Shown here: positions 6,725-11,883 of the stretch, piece by piece
Layout: the number at the start of each line of letters is the position of its first letter
How positions within the stretch are numbered: the stretch's first letter is position 1
From: Flavobacteriaceae bacterium
GTDB lineage: Bacteria; Bacteroidota; Bacteroidia; Flavobacteriales; Flavobacteriaceae
DNA length: 11,883 bases
Reading direction: 5' to 3'
NCBI GenBank assembly: GCA_002401385.1
Contig: NVSY01000013.1
Coordinates: forward strand, 1 to 11,883
The notes under the pieces: model-generated
Databases searched by the model: none
Told to the model about the DNA's origin: nothing
Seen by the model: only the letters and a program-made list of their open reading frames with translations
Program-made: the position numbers and the translations under genes

Positions 6725-7699
6725 ATGAAAACTACTCTTTATTTTTACCTTGCCTTTTTATTTATAAGCACTACACTTTTTGGTCAAAAAAGTAAAATCA
6801 CCATAAAAGGTGAAACTTATTATTACAAAGTAAAACAATATTACAAATATTACGACGATTCAACCGAAGAACATCTTTATATTAGAGGAGAAGCCCTTGG
6901 ACAATATTATGCCCATTCTTGTGGCTATAGGCCGCATAGCTCTAAAGAATATTCTTCAGTTTATTCTGAATGTACAAATGCAATTGCCATCTATGAAGAT
7001 TCAAATTATGACAAGACCATTTACGACGACTCTTTAAGAACAGGAAAAACATATCATATAGGGCAAGGAGAAGAAAAGCAGGAAGGTGATTTTGAAATAA
7101 AAGGAGCAGGAAGTAACGGCATTTGGACTTATTATTACAAAAACGGAAATAAAAAATCTAGCGGACAACTCATCAATCTAAAAAAAGTAAAACGTTGGAC
7201 CGAGTACCATTCCAACGGAAGAATAAAAAGAACCGTCCAATACAATATGTACGAGCGCCGAGAAGGTATTTGCATGGATTTTTATTTAAATGGACAAGTA
7301 CAGCAGGTTTCAACTTATAAAAACGGCGAACTCAAAAAAACAGAAGAATTTTATTTAAAAAACGGTAAACAAATTGTCACTAAAGGAAAGGGAAGTATTC
7401 AATATTTCTACGATAATAAAGAACGTAGTTTTAATTCGGAATTAGTTTCCGGAAGCAGACATGGATATACTACTTGGTATTATGATAACGGTCAAATAAA
7501 TGAAAAGGCTCTTTACAAGCACTCCGATGAGTCGTACAATGGATTGCGCTGGGAAATTACTGCATCCTTTGACAAACGGGGTAATAAACGTGACATGGGA
7601 ACATTGAGAAACGGAAATGGGACCTGGATAAACTATGGACAAAACGGTCAAGTAGAATCAGTTTCTACCTTTAAAGAGGGAAAACTAGTAAAAGAATAG
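6725..7699 (+). CDS. Secreted MORN_2 repeat protein (YwqK-like)
   Basis: This 324-residue protein has an N-terminal signal peptide (about 1-20, ending FG before Gln21) and no lipobox Cys, so it is probably periplasmic or secreted. Residues 22-125 are Tyr-rich and unrecognised. From 132 onward it carries degenerate repeats with a W/F-x-x-Y-x-x-NG-x core, at about 132-152 (YYYKNGNKKSSGQ), 157-176, 181-202, 203-240 (irregular), 247-265 (WYYDNGQINEKA) and 299-320 (WINYGQNGQVESVSTFKEG). These are MORN_2-type beta-hairpin repeats. Relatives are often labelled YwqK-type antitoxin, but no toxin gene adjoins this one and the secretion signal argues against that label. Function is unknown; binding to an envelope component is a guess. 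It is divergent from the receptor gene, with a 217-bp spacer in which I find no exact promoter match. Confidence 0.85.
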   Translation: MKTTLYFYLAFLFISTTLFGQKSKITIKGETYYYKVKQYYKYYDDSTEEHLYIRGEALGQYYAHSCGYRPHSSKEYSSVYSECTNAIAIYEDSNYDKTIYDDSLRTGKTYHIGQGEEKQEGDFEIKGAGSNGIWTYYYKNGNKKSSGQLINLKKVKRWTEYHSNGRIKRTVQYNMYERREGICMDFYLNGQVQQVSTYKNGELKKTEEFYLKNGKQIVTKGKGSIQYFYDNKERSFNSELVSGSRHGYTTWYYDNGQINEKALYKHSDESYNGLRWEITASFDKRGNKRDMGTLRNGNGTWINYGQNGQVESVSTFKEGKLVKE

Positions 7700-7724
7700 T
7701 TTTATGTTGTTACCCCTCTTTTTT
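7673..7724 (+). terminator. Probable terminator overlapping the 3' end of the MORN_2 gene
   Basis: AAAGAGGG (7673-7680), still inside the coding region, pairs perfectly with CCCTCTTT (7714-7721). AAAACTA (7681-7687) then pairs with TAGTTTT (7697-7703), with a 10-nt bulge (7704-7713) between the two stems on the 3' side. Six T residues (7719-7724) follow. The stop codon TAG is in the inner stem. The bulge makes this less certain than the other terminators in the window. Confidence 0.6.
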
Positions 7725-7804
7725 AATCCGTTCGTCTAAAAAAGGTTTAGAAAAATGAAATACTCCCTATTTTTACCATAGATAACATCCTATAAAACGA
7801 TCAT

Positions 7805-9367
7805 ATGCGCTCTATTTATGCTTTTCTAAGTTTATTGACTCTTCTATTTATAAGCTGTACATCGCAAAAAAAAGTATCTAAACAGCCCAATATCATCTAT
7901 GTTTTGACCGATGATTTAGGGTACGGAGATATATCGGTCTACAATGAAAATAGTAAAATCAAAACTCCAAATATAGACAAGCTCGCCGCAGAGGGAATAC
8001 AATTTACCGATGCTCATACCTCATCATCAGTATGTACCCCTACTAGGTATGGAATTTTAACAGGGCGTTACAACTGGCGAAGCAAATTAAAAAGCAGCGT
8101 CCTTACAGGAAAATCGAAGGCCTTAATTCCAAACGATAGAACCACCGTAGCATCCATGTTACAAAGGCAAGGTTATGAAACGGCATTTATTGGAAAATGG
8201 CATTTGGGTTGGGACTGGGCATTAAAAGATAGCACTGAGTTTGGAGGTTCGGGCTGGGACGCCAAGGACTTTGATAATATCGATTTTTCAAAACCTATTA
8301 AAAACGGACCAAAAGAGCTAGGTTTCAACTATTCCTATGGGCATTCAGGATCTTTAGACATGGCTCCTTATGTATATGTAGAAAACGGATTGGTTACAAA
8401 ACAACCCGATAGTATCACCGAAAACACAGGTAAATACTCTTGGTGGCGTAAAGGCCCAACCTCCAAAGATTTTATTCATGATGATGTGACACCTCACTTT
8501 TTCAGACGTGCATTTTCTTATATAAAAGAACGCGCAGTTGCTGAAAAGCCTTTCTTTTTGTATTTAGCTTTACCTTCACCCCACACACCTATTTTACCCA
8601 CCAACGAATGGAAAGGAAAAAGTAACCTAAACCCTTATGGCGATTTTGTGATGATGATAGACGCCTATATGGGCGCTTTAAATGAGGCTATAAAAGAGGC
8701 TGGAATAGCACAAAATACCATTGTAATATTTACGAGTGATAATGGCTGCTCACCAGCAGCTAAAATAGAAGAAATGATAGAGAAAGGGCATCGTCCAAGT
8801 TATATCTACCGCGGCCACAAAGCTGACATTTTTGAAGGAGGACATCGCGTGCCTTTTATCGTAAAATGGCCACAACGCATCGAAAAAAACACCCTATCAG
8901 ACGAAACCATATGCACCACAGACTTGATGGCTACTTGTGCAGATATCACAAATTATACACTCGCTGACAACGAAGGAGAAGACAGCTTTAGCCTCTTACC
9001 GTTATTTGACCAAAAGCCCTTAAAATCATCTTTTAGAGAAGCCACTATACACCACTCCATCAATGGTAGTTTTGCTGTTAGAAAAGGCCATTGGAAACTT
9101 ATTTTATGTGCCGATTCTGGTGGATGGAGTTTCCCTAGACCAGGAAATAAAAAGGCGATAGACTCCTTGCCTAAATACCAATTATACAATTTAAAAATGG
9201 ATCCTGGAGAAAAAGAAAATCTTTGGACACCAGAGAATGATATTGCAAACGGATTACAATCGCTGCTAACTAAATACATTGTTGAGGGACGAAGTACCAA
9301 AGGAAAGCTTCAAAAAAATGACCCGATAGATTCCGAATGGAAACAAATTGGATTCATAAAAAAATAA
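7805..9367 (+). CDS. Sulfatase lipoprotein (S1 family, formylglycine type)
   Basis: The protein has 520 residues, the usual size for the family. A signal peptide ends in the lipobox FISC (Cys18), so it is a surface or periplasm-facing lipoprotein. The sulfatase signature CTPTRYGILTGRY is at 77-89: Cys77 would be converted to the catalytic formylglycine and Arg81 is the partner residue. Other expected active-site residues are visible: Asp36-Asp37 (LTDDLGYGD), GKWHLG (130-135, Lys131 and His133), His260 (SPHTP), Asp312-Asn313 (TSDNG, calcium ligands) and Lys339 in RGHKADIFEGGHR. It is therefore complete and should hydrolyse a sulfate ester, most likely on an algal or other marine glycan; the substrate cannot be read from sequence. 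No formylglycine-generating enzyme, glycoside hydrolase or SusCD pair is in the window. A strong terminator isolates it from the next gene. Confidence 0.93.
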   Translation: MRSIYAFLSLLTLLFISCTSQKKVSKQPNIIYVLTDDLGYGDISVYNENSKIKTPNIDKLAAEGIQFTDAHTSSSVCTPTRYGILTGRYNWRSKLKSSVLTGKSKALIPNDRTTVASMLQRQGYETAFIGKWHLGWDWALKDSTEFGGSGWDAKDFDNIDFSKPIKNGPKELGFNYSYGHSGSLDMAPYVYVENGLVTKQPDSITENTGKYSWWRKGPTSKDFIHDDVTPHFFRRAFSYIKERAVAEKPFFLYLALPSPHTPILPTNEWKGKSNLNPYGDFVMMIDAYMGALNEAIKEAGIAQNTIVIFTSDNGCSPAAKIEEMIEKGHRPSYIYRGHKADIFEGGHRVPFIVKWPQRIEKNTLSDETICTTDLMATCADITNYTLADNEGEDSFSLLPLFDQKPLKSSFREATIHHSINGSFAVRKGHWKLILCADSGGWSFPRPGNKKAIDSLPKYQLYNLKMDPGEKENLWTPENDIANGLQSLLTKYIVEGRSTKGKLQKNDPIDSEWKQIGFIKK

Positions 9368-9379
9368 GCGTTTGTATGT

Positions 9380-9413
9380 AAAGCTAGTGATATTTAATCA
9401 CTAGCTTTTTTTT
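9380..9413 (+). terminator. Strong rho-independent terminator after the sulfatase gene
   Basis: A perfect 12-bp stem (9380-9391 with 9397-9408; core AAGCTAGTGA / TCACTAGCTT) with a 5-nt loop is followed by a run of T residues to 9413. It begins 13 nt after the sulfatase stop. Confidence 0.93.
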
Positions 9414-9421
9414 GAGAAGTA

Positions 9422-9450
9422 CCTCAAGTATAAAAATCCTATATTTGAGG
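9422..9450 (+). promoter_or_regulatory. Promoter -7 box inside an 11-bp inverted repeat (candidate operator) before mepB
   Basis: CCTCAAGTATA (9422-9432) and TATATTTGAGG (9440-9450) are reverse complements except for one G/T position, around a 7-nt spacer. The right arm contains TATATTTG (9440-9447), a perfect TAnnTTTG -7 box ending 19 nt before the ATG at 9467. That is the same distance as in the DUF2975 promoter. No TTG stands 19 nt upstream, so the promoter may be weak or activator-dependent, or the repeat may bind a repressor. The arrangement is seen directly; the regulation is inferred. Confidence 0.62.
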
Positions 9451-9466
9451 AATCACATTTTATTAA

Positions 9467-9958
9467 ATGAACAATAGCGCACTTTTCACCCATCAAACAA
9501 TCACATTAATTTCAGCACTGACAAACACTCACTTTTCAGAAATAACTGAATTTATTATTGAAAAAGAAAGTCAAAAATACAAAGCATGTAGCCTCAAGCT
9601 TAAAGAAAAACAAATTATATACAGGCACGCGCATACCACTCCCAAAAAAGTGGGGCAATTTGTTACTTTTTGGAAACGGGATACAAATAAACAAACAGCG
9701 CCTTTAAGTGAATCCGATACTTTTGACTATTTCATCATCGTCACAGAAAAAGACACCAATATTGGATACTTTAAGTTTCCGAAATTGATATTGATAGAAA
9801 AAGGAATCATTTCAAGTGAACATAAAGAAGGAAAAAGAGGGTTTAGGGTGTATCCTCCTTGGGATATTGCAAGCAACAAACAGGCATTGAATACCCAAAA
9901 ATGGCAACTGAACTATTTTGTTCAATCATCTAAAAATCAAAATTACTCAAATGACTAA
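9467..9958 (+). CDS. MepB family protein
   Basis: This 163-residue soluble protein has no signal peptide and matches the MepB family over almost its full length. Recognisable blocks are YKACSLKLKEKQIIYRHAHTT (38-58), TPKKVGQFVTFWKR (58-71), GYFKFPKLILIEKGI (100-114), GKRGFRVYPPW (122-132) and TQKWQLNYF (143-151). In Staphylococcus aureus the namesake lies in the mepRAB locus beside an efflux pump and a MarR repressor. Neither is present here, and MepB's own biochemical role is not established. It has its own promoter box and candidate operator, and its last codons overlap the start of the SMP-30-like gene, so the two are co-expressed. Confidence in the family is high. The symbol is left empty because the locus differs from the staphylococcal one. 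Confidence 0.87.
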   Translation: MNNSALFTHQTITLISALTNTHFSEITEFIIEKESQKYKACSLKLKEKQIIYRHAHTTPKKVGQFVTFWKRDTNKQTAPLSESDTFDYFIIVTEKDTNIGYFKFPKLILIEKGIISSEHKEGKRGFRVYPPWDIASNKQALNTQKWQLNYFVQSSKNQNYSND

Positions 9959-10802
9959 ATTTCAAGGAACACTTACACTTTTTGTTACATGTATTTTTAT
10001 TAGCTGTAACACCTCCCTTAAAAGTACCGATTTTACTTCTGAAAACAGCTTCACCAAAGGCATCGAGGGACCTGCCACAGATTTCCTCGGAAATATTTAT
10101 GCCGTAAATTTTAAGGAACAAGGAACCATTGGAAAAGTAAGTCCTGATGGTAAAACAGCAATTTTTGTAAAACTTCCTAATAACAGCATTGGTAACGGTA
10201 TTCGATTTGGAACAAAAACACAAATGTTTGTGGCTGATTTTGTTAATCATAACATTTTAGAGATAGATCTCGAGACAAAAAAAATACAAGTATTTGCACA
10301 CGATTCAACAGTAAACCAACCCAACGACATTGCGATTGCGCCTAACAAAACCCTTTATGCAAGTGATCCCAATTGGACTGACAACACTGGTAAACTTTGG
10401 AAAGTGACCAAAGAAAAAGGTTTTGAGTTATTGGAAGACAACATGGGAACTACCAACGGAATTGAAGTTAGCAATGACGGTACTAAACTCTATGTAAACG
10501 AATCCATTCAACGCAATGTTTGGGTGTATGACATTTTAAAAAACGGAAACATTGCAAACAAAACACTCTTTTATAAATTTGAAGATTTTGGACTAGATGG
10601 TATGCGCCTTCATAAAAACGGGAATTTATATGTTTGCCGGTACGATAAAGGTACTGTTGCTGTACTCTCACCAAACGGTAAATTGATCAAAGAATTACAA
10701 CTCACAGGAAAAAAAGTGAGCAATATTACCTTTAGTCCTGATTTTAACACTTGCTACATGACCATGGCAGACAGAGGATGTTTAGAAGTCATAAAATTAT
10801 AA
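9951..10802 (+). CDS. SMP-30/gluconolactonase-like beta-propeller lipoprotein
   Basis: I take the ATG at 9951 (283 residues) rather than the TTG at 9918, because the signal peptide begins there and ends in the lipobox FISC (Cys19). The start overlaps the end of the MepB gene by 8 nt in another frame, which implies translational coupling. The mature part is a six-bladed propeller of the SMP-30/LRE family. Its metal-site residues are in the expected order: Glu39 (IEGPATD), Asn125 (QPNDIAIAP), Asn169 (TTNGIEVSNDG) and Asp216 (GLDGMRLHKNGNLYV). Relatives hydrolyse sugar lactones or other esters using a calcium or zinc ion. The conserved site suggests an active lactonase or esterase in the envelope, but the substrate is open. 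No terminator is evident after it. Confidence 0.9.
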   Translation: MTKFQGTLTLFVTCIFISCNTSLKSTDFTSENSFTKGIEGPATDFLGNIYAVNFKEQGTIGKVSPDGKTAIFVKLPNNSIGNGIRFGTKTQMFVADFVNHNILEIDLETKKIQVFAHDSTVNQPNDIAIAPNKTLYASDPNWTDNTGKLWKVTKEKGFELLEDNMGTTNGIEVSNDGTKLYVNESIQRNVWVYDILKNGNIANKTLFYKFEDFGLDGMRLHKNGNLYVCRYDKGTVAVLSPNGKLIKELQLTGKKVSNITFSPDFNTCYMTMADRGCLEVIKL

Positions 10803-10901
10803 AAGATGATGTTTCTACCAATAAAAGTTGGGACTATAAATGCCTTTTGAATGAGAAAATAGAATAAAGATAAAAATGACCTATGAAACGAACATTAATT
10901 T

Positions 10902-10938
10902 TTTTAATCAAAAAATACACCCAAGGGTATGATTAAAA
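10902..10938. repeat. 9-bp inverted repeat with nested 4-bp stem
   Basis: TTTTAATCA (10902-10910) and TGATTAAAA (10930-10938) are exact reverse complements. Inside them ACCC (10919-10922) and GGGT (10925-10928) form a second short stem around AA. It lies about 100 nt after the SMP-30-like gene and 90 nt before the Crp/Fnr gene. It is only 6 nt from the next repeat. It may be a weak terminator for the upstream unit or part of a structured leader. Confidence 0.5.
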
Positions 10939-10944
10939 TAAATT

Positions 10945-10977
10945 CATGTGAGAACGAGTGTAACGAGTGCTTACATG
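10945..10977. repeat. Hairpin enclosing a tandem AACGAGTG repeat
   Basis: CATGTGAG (10945-10952) pairs with CTTACATG (10970-10977), with one G-U pair. The 17-nt loop consists of AACGAGTG twice, separated by a single T (10953-10969). It is noticeably richer in G than its surroundings and encodes nothing. It resembles a short extragenic repeat unit or a regulatory hairpin ahead of the Crp/Fnr gene. Confidence 0.55.
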
Positions 10978-11026
10978 GGATCTCAAATTTTGAAATATTT
11001 TTATTCAATCACAAAATTTTAAACAC

Positions 11027-11590
11027 ATGAAAGAATACTTGGAAAGTTTTCACATTTTAAGCACTGAAGAAATAGAAGAGGCGGTAGCTATAGCGCAACC
11101 TAGAACAATAAAAAAAAATGATTTCTTAAGTAAAGAAGGAACCATCTGTACCTACATTGCTTTTGTGGAGAGTGGTATTTTACGCACCTTTTACCATTCT
11201 AGCTCCTTGGAAGAAATTACCTATTGCTTTTCCTTTCCTGGCACATTTACATCTTCTTACTCCTCTTTTATCACGCAAGAAAAATCCATGGATAATATCC
11301 AGTCTTTGACAGATGTATCTTTAATGGTAATTCCAAAACACGAAATAGACCGACTGGAAAAAACGAGTATCAACTGGATGAAATTACTAAAAGTAATGGC
11401 AGAACAGAGTTATATAAATTTAGAAAAACGAATTTTTATGCTTCAAAAAGAAAAAGCAGAAGTTCGTTATCAAAATTTATTAGCCCACAACCCAGAATTA
11501 TTATTAGAAGTTCCTCTCAATTATTTAGCCTCTTATTTAGGCATCACCCAACGCCATTTGAGTAGAATCCGTAAAGCACTTACGAATTAG
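11027..11590 (+). CDS. Crp/Fnr-family transcriptional regulator
   Basis: This 187-residue protein has a cyclic-nucleotide-binding-type beta roll at about 24-108, including IKKNDFLSKEGTICTYIAFVESGILRTF split across 28-55. A long dimerisation helix follows (about 114-145), then a compact C-terminal helix-turn-helix (about 162-185; VPLNYLASYLGIT, then QRHLSRIRKAL as recognition helix). The phosphate-binding arginine motif of true cAMP receptors is not seen and no Cys cluster for an iron-sulfur centre is present. This fits the large Bacteroidota subgroup whose ligand is unknown. It is followed after 63 nt by a flavodoxin-fold oxidoreductase gene, an association that suggests control of a redox or detoxification gene. 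Two hairpin repeats precede it; I see no exact -7/-33 promoter. Confidence 0.9.
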   Translation: MKEYLESFHILSTEEIEEAVAIAQPRTIKKNDFLSKEGTICTYIAFVESGILRTFYHSSSLEEITYCFSFPGTFTSSYSSFITQEKSMDNIQSLTDVSLMVIPKHEIDRLEKTSINWMKLLKVMAEQSYINLEKRIFMLQKEKAEVRYQNLLAHNPELLLEVPLNYLASYLGITQRHLSRIRKALTN

Positions 11591-11653
11591 ACAAATGTCC
11601 TTTTACAGTACTTAAAATCTGACTTCATTTGTAACACGATAAAACCATTACAC

Positions 11654-11883
11654 ATGAAATCGATAGTAATCATAAACGGACACCCTAACAAGCAAAGTTT
11701 TAACCATGCATTATCCGCAGCATATTTAGAAGGCGCTAGCGCTAGCAGTGCCATTATTTCAGAAATAAACATTGCTGATTTAACCTTCAATCCAAGCTTA
11801 GAATTCGGTTATCAGCAACGTATGGAACTGGAACCAGACCTACAAGAATCTATTGAAAAAATTAAAAATGCCGACCATATTGT
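11654..11883 (+). CDS. NAD(P)H-dependent oxidoreductase, flavodoxin-like fold, 3'-truncated by the window edge
   Basis: The frame opens at the ATG at 11654 and stays open for 76 codons to the edge, too short to appear as a closed ORF. The N-terminus, MKSIVIINGHPNKQSFNHAL, is a classic flavodoxin_2 (NAD(P)H dehydrogenase, quinone) start. The beta strand IVIING leads into HPNKQSFNHAL, the phosphate loop that holds FMN or FAD. It continues with the second strand and the helix segment IADLTFNPSLEFGYQQRMELEPDLQ, written here as two parts (46-57 and 58-70). The edge cuts just before the next strand (KNADHIV). The likely role is two-electron reduction of quinones or similar compounds in the cytoplasm. 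It lies 63 nt after the Crp/Fnr-type gene in the same direction and may be its target or share its transcript. Confidence 0.87.
   Translation, partial: MKSIVIINGHPNKQSFNHALSAAYLEGASASSAIISEINIADLTFNPSLEFGYQQRMELEPDLQESIEKIKNADHI

Noticed and set aside
6725..7699. Labelling the MORN_2 protein as an antitoxin of a toxin-antitoxin system
   Set aside because: It carries a signal peptide and has no small toxin gene beside it. The label is inherited from automatic naming of YwqK-like repeats.
8953..9300. Minus-strand open frame of 115 codons within the sulfatase gene
   Set aside because: It is the shadow of a coding region whose catalytic motifs are intact; the translation shows no domain.
9918..9953. 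TTG start giving an 11-residue N-terminal extension to the SMP-30-like protein
   Set aside because: The extension would precede the signal peptide and overlap MepB by 41 nt. The ATG at 9951 places the lipobox Cys at residue 19 and is the better start.
10945..10977. CRISPR-like reading of the tandem AACGAGTG units
   Set aside because: There are only two 8-nt copies with a 1-nt spacer and no cas genes.

Overview
The window is AT-rich (about one third G+C by eye) and reads as chromosome of a marine-type flavobacterium (Bacteroidota). The evidence is of four kinds. Promoters of the TTG-N19-TAnnTTTG type are present. Shine-Dalgarno sequences are largely missing. Several lipoproteins carry short signal peptides ending in a lipobox Cys. 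The families found are typical of the group: an outer-membrane receptor with a carboxypeptidase-regulatory domain, MORN_2 repeats, an S1 sulfatase, a DUF2975/XRE pair, and a Crp/Fnr regulator beside a flavodoxin-fold reductase.

Layout. The left edge cuts a J-domain/KTSC-domain protein (2-418), which is closed by a clean terminator. Three plus-strand genes follow that need not be linked: an M43-type metalloprotease lipoprotein (614-1519), a VOC/glyoxalase-fold protein (1659-2036) and a CPBP intramembrane protease (2114-2806). Next comes a compact two-gene unit, DUF2975 membrane protein plus small XRE regulator (2917-3718). Its promoter has a perfect 13-bp inverted repeat covering the -33 element. 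A hairpin usable on both strands separates this unit from a convergent large outer-membrane beta-barrel receptor on the minus strand (3778-6507).

Divergent from the receptor is a secreted MORN_2 repeat protein (6725-7699). It is followed by an S1 sulfatase lipoprotein (7805-9367) with a strong terminator. A second unit consists of a MepB-family gene (9467-9958) and an overlapping SMP-30/gluconolactonase-like lipoprotein (9951-10802). Here the -7 promoter box lies inside another inverted repeat. The window closes with a Crp/Fnr-family regulator (11027-11590), preceded by two adjacent hairpin-forming repeats, and the start of a flavodoxin-fold NAD(P)H oxidoreductase that runs off the right edge.

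Working together. Most genes look like independent housekeeping or envelope functions; I see no phage, transposon, CRISPR array, rRNA or tRNA. The best-supported local systems are the self-contained DUF2975/XRE membrane-regulator unit with its operator, the MepB/SMP-30 overlapping pair with its own candidate operator, and the Crp/Fnr-reductase pair. No intergenic gap exceeds about 225 bases.
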